From Candidula unifasciata (lineage: Eukaryota > Mollusca > Gastropoda > Stylommatophora > Geomitridae): DNA of 64,000 bases. The stretch spans positions 1 to 64,000 of the forward strand of contig CAJHNH020006224.1 of assembly GCA_905116865.2 (NCBI GenBank), given 5' to 3'. A model generated the notes under the pieces. The model was given only the letters and a program-made list of their open reading frames with translations. It was not told the origin of the DNA and did no database searches. A program made the position numbers and the translations under genes. Within the stretch, counting starts at the first letter, position 1. Each line of letters starts with the position of its first letter. Below, piece after piece: positions 20,101 through 27,073 of this stretch.

Positions 20101-22602
20101 AATATAAAATACTACAAGGCAGCAACTTCATAGGGCATCCTAATACACAACAAATTATCTTGGATAAGTATTTACAGGTAACTTTTTAAATTTCACAAAG
20201 ATAGCATCAGTCCTGTCTGTATTCATAGTATGAAATATTTTATTAAAAGTGTATCTCATTCAGTATCAAGCAACTCACCATGTGTTTGTTGATTTCAACT
20301 GATATGATAGGCTTTTCTCAACTCCTGGTCTCCCATCAACTTGCTACGCTCACCAACTCAGCAACAGTTCTCACTTTATTTTTGTCTCATGGTACTATTA
20401 TTTTAAATCTTCAGCATTGAGCAATGGTACGCAGCACCGACACTTTTTTTTTTAGGTATCATTTTTTTCAGTTAGTTGCGAATCCTTTACAGGACCTTGC
20501 AGAACCAACCTCAGACTTGTTTGGCTGCTGTGGTTTTTCTAGTCAAATTTTATGTTTAGTAGTTTGCCACTGCTTCCTGAACGGTTCAGTACCACTGTGG
20601 AAACCAAGGCAAGACAAACTGTCTGCAGCTGGGATCGAACCTGGCACCCCAGCATCATGAAGCGCATTCACAACGCCTAAGCCAGAGGCCAATATTTTCC
20701 GTGCTCATGTGAAAAAAGACACTGTAGTAAGTATTAGCAACTGTTTTTTTTTTAAATCACTTTATGGTGAATGGGGCATCCTTTTTTCCTGAGAGAAAAG
20801 AAAAAAAAAACTGGTAACAAATTCTTAGAACAGAACCAGCTGAGGCTACACCAGCTTGGTGCTGAAATTGTTGAAGACTCAGATGTGAACCAGTACGGAC
20901 AAGAAGAGAAGGTTTATTTTCAACTTTCAAGATTGAATACTTGACAGTTCAGATTGCACCAGTATGGACAAGCAAGGAAAGGTTTATATTCAACTGTCAA
21001 GTTTGAATAGTGGACAGTGCAGATGTGCACCAGTATGGACAAGCAAGGAAAGGTTTATATTCAACTGTCAAGTTTGAATAGTGGACAGTGCAGATGTGCA
21101 CCAGTATAGACAAGCAAGGAAAGGTTTATATTCAACTGTCAAGTTTGAATAGTGGACAGTGCAGATGTGCACCAGTATGGACAAGCAAGGAAAGGTTTAT
21201 ATTCAACAACCAAGTCTATAAAGTAGACAGTGCAGATGTGCACCAGTATGGACAAGCAATGGAATGTTTACATTGAACAGCCAAGTTTGAACAGCGCACA
21301 GTGCAAATATGCACCAGTACAGATAAGTTTAGTTTAAAATCAAAGTCTGAACAATTGACAGTGCAATGATATATCACTCAATGCATCATATAGCGATCAA
21401 TCCCAACATGCATAACCATTTTTTGCTATGCTTAACTCAGCCTTCTGTAATAAATACTGGAGAAAGGAAAATAGCAGACTCTACTTTTGTAAAATTGTGA
21501 AAGACTCCTTTCTGTGTCTTGTGACCTGCTGGGCATATGGGGCATACCCCTACCCATATTATGACAAATAAGTCGGCACTAAGTTGTTTCAACTGGCGAT
21601 GCATCAAAATCGACTTAAATAAATCTAACGATTAACTTAGTCATTAATTCTTTTAATTGTTATTTATTTGTCCGTGGTACAAGAGTCGAACAGTGGTACA
21701 AGAGTTAAACAGTGGTACAAGAGTCGAACAGTAGACGAGATTTGGGCCTCACCAGTTAATGTTCCCAGATACATATCCACTACAGCCATCCTTCATTATG
21801 AAGAAGGCCAGCATACGCACACGCGCGTACACACACACAAATATGACATAATAGTTAGGATAGGATAAGTTATACCCCACTAGGACACCACGAAAGCTAT
21901 AAACACCAGGTAACACAAAGTGCCACCATGCGGATGAGGATCACCCATGGAGAAGTCTTGGAAACCCCGTTCAGCCGTCAGGCTATATTTAGGGCTACCT
22001 ACAAAAGCCGGGGTTGTTATATAATTAAAGTCTCGTCCTTTTTAGGACGAATTTTGTTGTTGTTTGAAGCCCCACCCTGGCTTTTGCCAGGGGCCGCAAT
22101 ATAGGCAGGCCATAAATATGGCCAATTGTCTGAACGCGGTTTCTGGGACCTCTCCGCGGCGATCCTCATCCACATGGTGGCACTTTGTGTCATCGGGTGT
22201 TTATCGCTTGCGTGATGTTCTAGTGGGGAAGAAAGTCGGTCAGTCAAAGCCGGGGTGGGGGTTCAAAATAACGAACATTTGCATCCCACATGGGGGACGA
22301 CGAGAATAATAATATAGAACAAATTCTTTTCTTGACTACTGAGCAGTGATGTCTATTCTACATTTTCAAATGCAAATAATATAAATAAGTCTCTTGTAAT
22401 CTCTTAACATAAACATATTTTATCATTATAATATATCAAAGTAGATAAACCGAACGTGTTATCTGTGATCACACATTCTTAGAAATAAATACTGTTTATA
22501 ATAACTGTGGCCGCCTATAAGTTTAATGAAAATATCTATTGTTCTATACCAGCTACGATTTAAACTCAGAAGCGCGTTTACCTTTGCGTGAACCGTCCTC
22601 AT
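4887..22602 (-). CDS. SAMM50: SAMM50 (Sam50) gene, multi-exon, partial
   Basis: Gene-level entry joining the exons listed separately. SAMM50 is the Omp85-family beta-barrel core of the mitochondrial outer-membrane sorting and assembly machinery; it folds barrel proteins such as VDAC and TOM40 and supports cristae junctions. Seen here: a start exon resembling the conserved MxTVHA N-terminus, a POTRA-like region (DGLTRTKDDV) and several barrel strands. Typical family length is about 470 residues; about 290 codons are visible. Introns range from 0.75 to about 5.8 kb and are filled with repeats. Oddities: an in-frame TAG at 14255-14253, a weak GTCATT donor after the 8347-8219 exon, no recognised exon for the stretch between residues matching human FKP and FP, and C-terminal exons not seen. 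Identity was judged by eye against remembered animal SAM50, so exon-level homology is strong but gene integrity is uncertain. Confidence 0.85.
5095..5330 (-). pseudogene. LINE 3' end fragment
   Basis: The minus strand reads RPTKRWINVVDETCKKLN and then degenerates. It aligns in DNA with the tail at 62.2-62.4 kb. It is the basic RGRP-type C-terminus plus 3' UTR of a non-LTR element. It sits inside a SAMM50 intron or 3' flank. Confidence 0.65.
5455..5800 (+). pseudogene. Penelope-like element 3' end
   Basis: One frame reads FILGTQTPRGTELS, matching the C-terminal FxLGTxxPRGxN motif after the GIY-YIG endonuclease of Penelope-like elements. The 3' UTR (GTTTGATTTATGTTTGTGC… TTGTTTGTGTTTG) is shared with the larger copy at 37.4-37.9 kb on the other strand. 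Confidence 0.7.
6266..6337 (-). CDS. SAMM50: SAMM50 exon, mid-barrel
   Basis: Twenty-four codons, phase 0 at both ends, with a TTTTCCAG acceptor and a CAG|GTATTT donor. It reads HIFSIDSRDDSVLPSIGILW, aligning with human [20 protein letters not shown]. The DxRD..LP..G core of Omp85 barrels is kept. The following QTSQ is less conserved than expected. Confidence 0.88.
6411..6668 (-). mobile_element. R1 GAA-tailed short repeat
   Basis: One of about seven copies of a ~250-bp element. Its conserved core includes GTTGGTTCCTTGCCTCTCAG, CTTTGAAGGAAACTC and GGGTAGGCAGTGGGTCTATT. A TTC-rich run at the left edge becomes a (GAA)n tail when read on the minus strand. It abuts the SAMM50 exon at 6337 by about 70 bp. 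Confidence 0.8.
6746..7035 (-). mobile_element. R1 GAA-tailed short repeat
   Basis: Second copy, nearly full length, with a TTCTTCTTC edge at 6746 and ending in CCCGGAACCCACACA. Its separation from the first copy by only ~80 bp suggests independent insertions in the same intron. Confidence 0.8.
7222..7330 (+). mobile_element. tRNA-like SINE head (S5-related)
   Basis: TTTGTAGCAAAGTGGGTAA (box A-like) and GGTTCTAGTTCAGACTCC (box B-like) are spaced as in a tRNA. The rest of the SINE body is not recognisable. Nothing is recognised at 7331-7560. Confidence 0.5.
7565..7645 (+). pseudogene. LINE RNase H-family 3' end
   Basis: The ~75 bp starting TTGCTGCTGAAGACGGG match the end of the LINE at 33.9-34.5 kb (…AAEDGDGALMGM…), including its terminal CTTTCTTAGC. 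The rest of the element is absent. 7646-8218 shows no recognised feature apart from C- and T-runs at 7956-7977. Confidence 0.6.
8219..8347 (-). CDS. SAMM50: SAMM50 exon, mid-barrel
   Basis: Forty-three codons, phase 0 if the donor is AAG|GTCATT. It contains TLQWEGIWRDLRTLSRNTSF and AVREQSGFSLKSS, aligning with human [20 protein letters not shown] and AVRKESGHSLKSS. The acceptor TTACCAG is good; the donor is far from consensus. An alternative GTATAA donor 8 nt earlier would break the frame to the next exon. Codes for barrel strands in the middle of the protein. Confidence 0.92.
8398..8697 (-). mobile_element. tRNA-SINE family S2, full length
   Basis: The minus strand starts GCCGCGTTAGCGCAGTCGAT (box A region) and has GGTGTTCGAAACC (box B). 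It then runs through GGGTACCAGAGTGACACTC and GACGGCGACACGGGCGGAC to a (GGTAAA) end. It lies 50 bp from a SAMM50 exon and is homologous to 41965-42258. Confidence 0.85.
8742..8935 (+). mobile_element. R1, two partial copies
   Basis: CTTCAAAGTTGGAGTACATC occurs twice, at about 8757 and 8823, each the reverse complement of the R1 core. The second copy continues to GCCAGATCTGTAAAACTGAT. This is a partial tandem or double insertion and is the only R1 in this orientation. Confidence 0.65.
8936..10384. other. Intronic DNA without recognised gene
   Basis: Contains C- and A-runs (9249-9290), a poly-T/poly-G block (9720-9762), and a 60-bp LINE end fragment near 9605-9670. A minus-strand open stretch near 9883-9800 includes RYQLVRKGRKRRWHCVKC, which has a C..C pair but could not be assigned. 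The missing SAMM50 exon should lie between here and 14.1 kb but was not found. Confidence 0.5.
10385..10720 (-). pseudogene. LINE reverse-transcriptase tail
   Basis: Same family as 36.2 kb. The reverse complement carries the ACCACCGGAAAGATCTGTGG segment (…TTGKICG…) and the TTACCAACATCAGAAAGAGA block (…ITDIRRRQ…). It is truncated and frameshifted. Confidence 0.7.
10876..11145 (-). mobile_element. R1 short repeat
   Basis: Diverged copy with GGTTCCTTGCCTCTCATGCG and GGCGGCAGTGGGTCTATTC, ending CCTGGAACCCACACAGGGAG. The tail edge is TTTTTT rather than TTC. Confidence 0.75.
11385..11810 (+). pseudogene. LINE RNase H domain remnant
   Basis: Reads MEVEAVTIVLKWVATTT, matching MEVEAVIAALRWLANTT at 33.97 kb, the start of an RNase H domain in an I/Jockey-type LINE. 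Downstream frames are broken. The 3' part (11700-11810) is shared with 576-720. Confidence 0.65.
11964..12300. repeat. 70-bp minisatellite
   Basis: Nearly five copies of a unit beginning GTGTGCAAGGTTTGGGTGCT and including CCCACCATCATCCTGGCAAC. The inner three are about 95% identical and the first is diverged. The period is not a multiple of three, so the open frame through it is not a gene. Confidence 0.95.
12425..12560 (-). mobile_element. tRNA-SINE family S3, 5' part
   Basis: Matches the head half of the full copy at 35706-35975: GGTACCTATTTAAGGCTGGG, then an A/T run, then a degenerate box B (TTTGAACCCATGACC) and CTAGCGG. A second S3 fragment lies at about 12640-12700 in the other orientation. 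Confidence 0.65.
13085..13480 (+). pseudogene. LINE reverse-transcriptase tail
   Basis: Reads ESWRAIRDMKRKINAFENKC then LKEMMAIKWDESKKASRKK, the segment after the RT thumb in RTE/CR1-like LINEs (…INAFENKCLR.IL.I.W…). It then shifts frame and ends in KEAKGAGLDSIDNIELT. No start or catalytic motif is present. Nothing is recognised at 12701-13084 except a short CCCTAACCCTAAA. Confidence 0.7.
13497..13556. repeat. (AT)n(AG)n microsatellite
   Basis: About nine AT units followed by ~21 AG units. It starts the left copy of a local duplication that also includes SAMM50 exon sequence. Confidence 0.95.
13557..13925 (-). pseudogene. Duplicated 3' half of SAMM50 exon, split by R1
   Basis: The block GATAAATATTCCCAAAAA…TACAAGAGATCTGGATTATTG at 13558-13644 repeats 14111-14194, including the donor region and the KPLNNNPDLL codons. 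The homology then stops at an R1 insertion and resumes for ~20 bp at 13895 (AGCAGTTTCTGAAAGGCAGC). This is a partial exon duplication later hit by a retroposon. Confidence 0.75.
13645..13894 (-). mobile_element. R1 copy with target-site duplication
   Basis: Exactly bounded by AGCGGTTTCT (13635-13644) and AGCAGTTTCT (13895-13904), a 10-bp duplication with one mismatch. This fixes the R1 ends: (TTC)n at the left and …CACACACAGGGAT at the right, 250 bp. The duplication length and simple-repeat tail point to LINE-driven retroposition. Confidence 0.85.
14033..14109. repeat. (AG)n microsatellite
   Basis: About 38 AG units, right copy of the local duplication, in the intron directly after the TAG-bearing SAMM50 exon on the minus strand. 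Confidence 0.97.
14164..14297 (-). CDS. SAMM50: SAMM50 exon with in-frame TAG
   Basis: The acceptor TTGCAG and donor CTCTT|GTAAGC bound 134 nt (ends in phase 2). It opens DFQIKMPNMLGSGE, matching human VLGLKLPNLLGRAE, then has TAG at 14255-14253 where human has lysine. It continues LSLVYTLGTKKTHKYSAAFQ and KP, matching human [21 protein letters not shown]. Homology on both sides of the TAG makes the reading frame secure. The stop could be a real nonsense change, a base error, or a site recoded in RNA. A partial duplicate of the 3' half lies at 13.6-13.9 kb. Confidence 0.82.
15049..15153 (-). CDS. SAMM50: SAMM50 exon, POTRA end and first barrel strand
   Basis: Thirty-five codons in phase 0. 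The acceptor is AAAG|CCA behind a T-rich tract, and the donor is TTG|GTAAGT. The core YDVMFEVQEFRRVGGGVQT aligns with human LDVTFEVTELRRLTGSYNT, and FGDNDGCL aligns with VGNNEGSM. This covers the last POTRA strand and the first transmembrane strand of the barrel. Intact. Confidence 0.92.
15200..16258. other. Intron, no clear feature
   Basis: A minus-strand stretch at about 15620-15430 reads HDMGVKHGEARLCRLRGR then, after a stop, TEHTWESPMC; it looks like a decayed retroelement but could not be assigned. A C-rich run occurs at 16022-16044. Confidence 0.35.
16259..16336 (-). CDS. SAMM50: SAMM50 exon, POTRA helix and strand
   Basis: Twenty-six codons, phase 0 at both ends, with a GCCAG acceptor and a GAT|GTGAGT donor. 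It reads LVQLSYKAKVKMEALGLFEN then VVVAID. Human SAMM50 has the equivalent [23 protein letters not shown]. The LGLFENV segment is the typical end of an Omp85 POTRA helix leading into a strand. Intact. Confidence 0.9.
16480..16750 (-). pseudogene. LINE 3' tail
   Basis: The minus strand contains NTITRMSLQ and HRNEGRPKYT, then a frame-broken …CQELS… end, matching the family at 40.9-41.3 kb (…[20 protein letters not shown]…). It lies between two SAMM50 exons. 16751-17488 shows nothing further. Confidence 0.7.
17489..17590 (-). CDS. SAMM50: SAMM50 exon, POTRA region
   Basis: Thirty-four codons, phase 0 at both ends, bounded by a TTTTTAG acceptor and a GAG|GTAAGT donor. The peptide contains VIVDGLTRTKDDVIVKEI, which aligns with human VHFDGLGRTKDDIIICEI. 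This is the start of the single POTRA domain that faces the intermembrane space. It is one of the best conserved pieces of the gene and shows no damage. Confidence 0.93.
17591..18600. other. Intron, no clear feature
   Basis: AT-rich DNA. Only a short LINE-tail-like stretch (18110-18200) is suspected. No exon candidate with good splice sites was found. Confidence 0.4.
18601..18900 (-). pseudogene. LINE RNase H-family 3' end
   Basis: The minus strand ends WNLNSSLAAEDGDRALMGVS, paralleling WYRNSSLAAEDGDGALMGMP at 34.4 kb. It is the C-terminal, zinc-binding-like tail of the RNase H-bearing LINE. Upstream parts are absent. Confidence 0.7.
18985..19245. repeat. 18-bp minisatellite
   Basis: About 14 copies of GTCAATATGATGCAAGGG with A/G alternating at one site (GATG or GGTG). 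The unit is a multiple of three, so several frames stay open, but flanks do not support a gene. Confidence 0.97.
19408..19597. mobile_element. SPIN-type hAT miniature transposon, copy 1
   Basis: 190 bp, starting CAGTGGTTCTCAACTTTCCT and ending with the inverted form (…CAGGGTGAGGACCGCTG). It is flanked by a perfect 8-bp duplication CTCTAGAA (19400-19407 and 19598-19605). The interior keeps AATGCTGTGACCCTTTAATA and GGTTGCGACCCACAGG, matching the SPIN (Space Invaders) consensus known from tetrapods. Non-autonomous. Confidence 0.93.
19709..19923 (+). repeat. Dispersed repeat R2, full length
   Basis: Begins with the hairpin CGTCCTTCTTAGGACG and ends GTAGAAAGTCAGTCAG. It closely matches the copy at 22033-22248. 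Confidence 0.85.
20279..20311 (-). CDS. SAMM50: SAMM50 exon 2, tentative
   Basis: Eleven codons reading PIISVEINKHM end at a strong ATG|GTGAGT donor in phase 0, so they join directly to VQVQRV of the next exon. The end resembles the human stretch ...ENKDV that precedes VVQHV. The acceptor is poor: AAAAG with no pyrimidine tract. A longer exon is blocked by an in-frame TGA just upstream. Treat the 5' edge as a guess; another N-terminal exon may exist between here and 22.5 kb. Confidence 0.4.
20468..20690 (-). mobile_element. tRNA-SINE family S1
   Basis: The minus strand has a box A-like GGCTTAGGCGTTGTGAATGC and a box B GGTTCGATCCC. The body continues to the TTGCGAATCCTTTACAGGAC end (plus-strand view). 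Homologous to 23862-24092 and 39962-40225. Confidence 0.8.
20879..21370. repeat. 71-bp minisatellite
   Basis: Seven copies of a unit starting CAGATGTGCACCAGTATGGA with AAGGTTTATATTCAACTGTC in it. Middle copies are almost identical and the end copies are eroded. Confidence 0.95.
21676..21735. repeat. Short 19-bp tandem repeat
   Basis: Three copies of GTGGTACAAGAGTCGAACA with minor changes. Confidence 0.85.
21876..22003 (-). repeat. R2, partial, inverted
   Basis: Reverse-complement R2 (CACTAGGACACCACGAAAGC … GTGCCACCATGCGGATGAGG) that stops before the hairpin end. It faces the next R2 copy 30 bp away, giving an imperfect inverted pair just downstream of the SAMM50 start exon, inside its first intron. 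Confidence 0.8.
22033..22248 (+). repeat. R2, full length
   Basis: Starts with TCGTCCTTTTTAGGACGA, a 6-bp-stem hairpin, and ends AGAAAGTCGGTCAGTC. With the preceding inverted copy it could form a ~120-bp stem. Confidence 0.85.
22582..22602 (-). CDS. SAMM50: SAMM50 exon 1, start codon
   Basis: The minus strand reads MRTVHAK and then a GTAAAC donor at 22581. Vertebrate SAMM50 begins MGTVHAR, so the start matches at 5 of 7 residues. The exon ends in phase 0. Upstream lies a short leader (about 22603-22690) with an out-of-register ATG opening an 18-codon upstream ORF that closes before the start. No clear core promoter motif was recognised further up, apart from generally AT-rich DNA. Confidence 0.65.
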
Positions 22603-22879
22603 GGCCAGACAAGATTTTCACAGGGAGATCATTGTCACAAACTGGTACATTAAAAACTTTACGCGGTTATCCATCCTACAAAACTCGACTATAAAAAAAA
22701 TTTAGGTTTATGTATGACATTTTAAACATCTTTGTTTTACAATTTAATTTTACTGTGTTTTGTATTTAATTTAAATGTGTTGTTAAGAATCCGTTAAAAT
22801 TGTTATTATTATTTAGCTTGTAAGTTACCAAAATTATTGTTTGTTTCTTATCTTGAAGCCTATATTAATCAGCAAGTGA

Positions 22880-23100
22880 GTTGTGATGAGTAGGGGAAAA
22901 CTGGAGTGTATTGTGACAGTAGAAAAGTTGTAAGGGGCAGAGGGAGACCGAAAGAAAAGATGTTGGACAGTTTGACATCATGACATGGAGGATCATCTGT
23001 GTCAGAATTGACTGGAAGTACGCAAGAGAAAAGGTTGTGGGCAGACATGACTACCAACGCCACATTGCATGGACTTTAGGAAGAAGGAGAGTTGTACTCA
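22880..23100 (+). pseudogene. LINE 3' tail
   Basis: Carries the …GRGRPKEKMLDSLTS-like codons in a broken frame and the tail CAGACATGACTACCAACGCC, shared with 36.1 kb and 23.2 kb. It sits about 250 bp upstream of the SAMM50 start and so may lie in its promoter region. Confidence 0.65.
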
Positions 23101-23204
23101 GACAACAATATGAGCTATAATAAACACAGGCGTCTTTCAGATAGGGCAGAGAAACTAGGAAAGTCGCATCTTTCTTTTCCTTATTTTTATTATTATTATT
23201 TTTA

Positions 23205-23490
23205 TGTTCCATTCCCTGTGGGTTGGTAGTCATGTCTGTACACAACCTTCTGTCTTGTGTGTACTTCCTATCAAATCGGACACAGGTGGTCTTCGATACC
23301 CTGATGTCAAACTGTCTATCATCTTCTCTCTCGGTCTCCCTCGCCTTTTTTCCTCTCTAACTTTCCCATAGAAACAATGTATTCCAGTTGTCTCCTTCTC
23401 GTGATAAGACTAAAGAATCCTTCTGATGTGGGCAATCGGTTCTCTTAGTGAGTTTGATTCTTTTAAGACATCTTCATGACTCTAGTTATC
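23205..23490 (-). pseudogene. LINE 3' tail, inverted
   Basis: GGGTTGGTAGTCATGTCTG followed by the reverse complement of the purine-rich RGRPREK codons (TCTCTCGGTCTCCCTCGCC). It forms an inverted pair with the copy at 22.9-23.1 kb, about 150 bp apart. Confidence 0.65.
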
Positions 23491-23861
23491 TGTTCAGAAA
23501 AGATATAAAACCGAACGAAAAGTATATTAGCAAGCTTCACAATATACCTCCGGACCTCTCTCTGTCCACACCGAGATATCAGTCCTCAGCAAGGGCTTCC
23601 GGTTCGTGCCCCTACGCCCTTCTAGTGACCGATACGCTCTCCTTCAGGACGCTCACAACTTTTTTCGCAGACTCAGGTTGCAATATGAGAAAATGTTTTA
23701 CTAATCGTCCAACTGCCCATTTTTCCCATTCAGCCATATTTTTAATATAAGAAAATGTTTCTCAAACTCTTTCTTACGCAGAATTATAACCCGAGAGCTC
23801 TGGACAATTTTATTTTTAAAACCCTTGTGTTAAGATGTTTTCTTTTCGTTGCCGTACTATA

Positions 23862-24092
23862 TGTGTGTCGGCTTTGTGGCTAAGTCGATGCGAGCGCTAT
23901 GTAATGCCGGGGTGCTGGGTTCGATCCCAGCTGCGGGCCATGCGCCTTGTGTTGGTTTCGACAGTTTTATCAGGGGGCCGACCGTCCAGTAAGCAATGGC
24001 AAATTACTGGACGTATATGTGCCTAGAGAAACCACACAACAGCCAGGTGCTACTGGGGTTGGTTCTGCAACGTCCTGTAAAGGATACGCAAC
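23862..24092 (+). mobile_element. tRNA-SINE family S1, full length
   Basis: The head TGTGGCTAAGTCGATGCGAG (box A) and GGGTTCGATCCC (box B) are spaced as in a tRNA. The body contains GGACGTATATGTGCCTAGAG and ends AACGTCCTGTAAAGGATACG. Best copy of the family. Confidence 0.88.
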
Positions 24093-24516
24093 CTTAACTG
24101 TGTGTGTAAACAGCAACAGATGTCCCTAAAACAGACCCCACCCCCTGTAAACTTTTCCTTCATATACATAAACGCGTTCATTGTACACAGGCCATTGAAC
24201 CCTACACTCATACTGCAAGCACAAAGTGTGTATTTGTCATACTCCCGAGAACCCACGATGAGCTATTATGCTGCGAGAGATGTCCAATACCGCTAGGCCA
24301 GCGAACTCGGGGGAAGAATGCTCACTCTTGTTTGTCTGTGCTCACAAACAAGCAGGTCGCTGTGTGTTGAAAGTCATGTTCATGATTTCAATGTTATTTA
24401 CTACTCGTTATGTAACCTTGTTTTGTGCTCCCATTTCTTTTTTTTTCTTTTTACTTCTGTTACCGGTGAACTCTAGCATTGATAGCACAAGTCACAAAGT
24501 GCGTTGGTTGGTGGGA

Positions 24517-24910
24517 TGATTTGATAGTTGGCTGAATTACTGAATGGATGATTGTTTCTTTGTCTTACTGATTGGTTTTTGGGGTCAATGGATAGTTGGT
24601 TGGTTGAATGGATGGTTCATTGGTTGAATAGGTGACTAGTTCTTTGTCATATTGGTTGGTTGGTGGGGTCAATGGATAGGTGATTGGTTGAATGGATGGT
24701 TCGTCGCTTGAATGGGTGATAGGTTCTTCGTCTTACTGGTAGGTCGGTGGGGTTATATGATAGCTGGTTGGGTGAGTGGATGGTTGGGTGGTTTGTTGAA
24801 CGAATGGTTAATTGGTTGAATAGCTGATTGGTTGATGTCTTACTAGTTGGTTGATTGGGTGAATAGAAAGTTGATTGGTTGAATGGATGTTTCGTTAGTT
24901 GAATGGGTGA

Positions 24911-24945
<35 letters not shown>

Positions 24946-25480
24946 CGTACAGGTTGGTTGGTGAGATTATTTGATAGATGGTTGGGTGAATGGATGGTTT
25001 GTTGGTTGAAATGGTGATTTGATTGGTTCTTTGTCTTATTTGTTCGTTGGTGTGGTAAATGGATAGATGGATGGCTGGCTGGATGGTTCGTTGGTTGAGT
25101 TGGTGATATTTTTTTTCCCTATCACTAGAAATAGAAAGTTGGCTGAATGGGTGATTGGTTCGTTGAGTGGGCGATTGCTTCTGTCTTACTGGCTGGTTGT
25201 TGGGTCAATGAATAGTTGGTTGAATCGGTGATTGGTTCTTTGTTTATATAATTGGTTGATTGGGTCAATAGATAATTGATTGGCTGCATGGATGGTTTGT
25301 TCGTTAAATGGGTGATTTATTCTTTGTCTTACTGGCTGGTTAATGAAGTCAACGGATGATTGTTTGGTTGAACGTATGGTTCAGTGGTTGAATGGGTGGT
25401 TGCTTCTTTGTCTTACTGGTTATTTGGTGAATATAAGGGTGTTTGCTTGAATGGATGCTTGGTTAGATAGGTGGTTGACT
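24517..25480. repeat. ~80-bp degenerate satellite
   Basis: About twelve diverged copies of a unit rich in TTGGTTGAATGGATGGTT and GGTTCTTTGTCTTACTGG. A (TG)14 run sits at 24914-24941. It has strong G/T versus A/C strand asymmetry. Confidence 0.9.
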
Positions 25481-25565
25481 TAACCAGGAGCGCCGATACA
25501 AAGAAAACTCTTGGCGTGATTTCGGCACAAGGGGGCCTGAACCATGTTTAAATGCGTGACTGACT

Positions 25566-25765
25566 GACTGATTTTCTAACTCACCAGGACATCACCCAAG
25601 CGATAAACACCCGAATGCGATGACATAATGTGCCACCATGTGGATGAGGATCACCCGTGGAAAGGTCCCAGAAACCGCGTTCAACCATTAGGCCATATTT
25701 ATGGCCTGGCCATATTGCGGTCCCTGACAAGAGCCAGAATAGGGCTTCAAATTGCATCATAATAT
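25566..25765 (-). repeat. R2, inverted
   Basis: Reverse-complement copy from CTCACCAGGACATCACCCAA to GGGCTTCAAATTGCATC. The hairpin end is diverged. Nothing is recognised at 25766-26300. Confidence 0.8.
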
Positions 25766-26300
25766 GTTCTAAACGGCCCCAACAAAAAAATTTTTTTTTT
25801 AAATTATGGGAAAGAAATATGAAATTTATAAACAGCTTCTTAATGGGAGGAATGGGAAGGGGTACTCTTAGTCACCTTACAATTTTGGGGGAAGGGAGGG
25901 TTGGGGTTGAATCTCTCTACAATCTGCGTGTGTGGGAGGACCTCAGTGAGCTCCAGCCTCCAGGTTTCGGCGCCTATGTTCACGTCTGCGTGGAGGTATA
26001 ACAGGATATCACTATATCAGGATTCAACTTAACACGCAGGGATTGTTTGATACCTTACAACTGCATGTATTGTTTTCCGCCACAAATTTGAGATATTTCA
26101 CTGTCAACATACTCTAATCCAGCGCCCACGGCAACACCTGGTGCGGAGAATACGAAATAAACATCCTTTCTTGTGAATCGGTATGGCAGGTCATACGTAA
26201 TGCAACATGATCCTGCTGGCTTTATTTTTTTGGCATGTTTACGCCTGCATTGGCGCATGTATCCCTTTCGCGTATCACACACTCATACATACACACACAC

Positions 26301-26712
26301 GCACGCACTCACGCATGCACATAAACACACACATAAACGTTACAACTAATATAATGTACATAAATCGCATGACACAGCTTCGTGACACAGTCCTCGAGAA
26401 ACTCAACAAACAGAGTGTTGATCATAAATGCTACTTCCTGAACAATTTGTGTTTGTTTGTCGGGGTCGTTAGCCTTCGATTTCTGTTTAAAACATCTCCA
26501 TACTTGTTTAAACATCACACTTCACGCTTTCTTGGCAGTCTTCTCTTCAATTTCCATAGCCGGGTCAATGCTGATTCGTGTGATTTACTTAACGATCTCT
26601 TAGCTGCTCTGTAGTTCAATCATGGATGACGTACAGTCCCTAAACATGGTGCATCAGCCTGCCAGGCAGCGGAGGCTGCACTTGAAGAGAGACGAAAGCA
26701 GACAAGAAAAAA
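26301..26712. other. Unassigned DNA with open frames
   Basis: A CA-rich patch (26290-26340) is followed by a stretch that is open on the plus strand to 26614 and partly open on the minus strand (…FKQVWRCFKQKSKANDPDK…). No family was recognised, and no splice sites were convincing. Confidence 0.3.
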
Positions 26713-27073
26713 CGGCTATCCTCCGAATAACGGTCCCAAATTATCGAGGCCGAAAATATACCCTAACAAGGCCACAGTCACAGGTAAATTGCGGACCTCT
26801 TTCCGGCGACCACACAGCATACCGCGAAAAAGCTTCCGCCGAGTTAGAATCACTGCAGTTTCCCCCTGCGCCACTAGAAGCTGCTACGGCATCTCCTGCA
26901 GCTTCTTCCATTTTATTTGCTCGTGAGTCCCAGCCATCTAGTTTAGTCCGAGATACTCTCGGCGGTGGCGGTATAGTCGCCGGAAAGAGGTCCGCAATTT
27001 ACACGTGACAGAGGCCCTGTTAGGATATATTTTCGACCTAGATAATTTAGGACCGTTATTAAGAGGATAGCCG
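26713..27073. mobile_element. MITE with ~115-bp inverted repeats
   Basis: 361 bp. The first and last ~115 bp are reverse complements at about 88%: CGGCTATCCTCCGAATAACG at the left against the complement of CGTTATTAAGAGGATAGCCG at the right, including the block AAATTGCGGACCTCTTTCCG. The ~130-bp centre is unique. A clear target duplication was not found, so the superfamily is open. Fold-back potential is high. Confidence 0.85.

Noticed and set aside
20879..21370. CRISPR-like regular repeats
   Set aside because: The whole 71-bp unit repeats, with no unique spacers.
23862..23945. Possible stand-alone tRNA gene
   Set aside because: Box A and B are present, but the acceptor stem does not close and the same sequence heads several SINE copies, so it is a SINE head.
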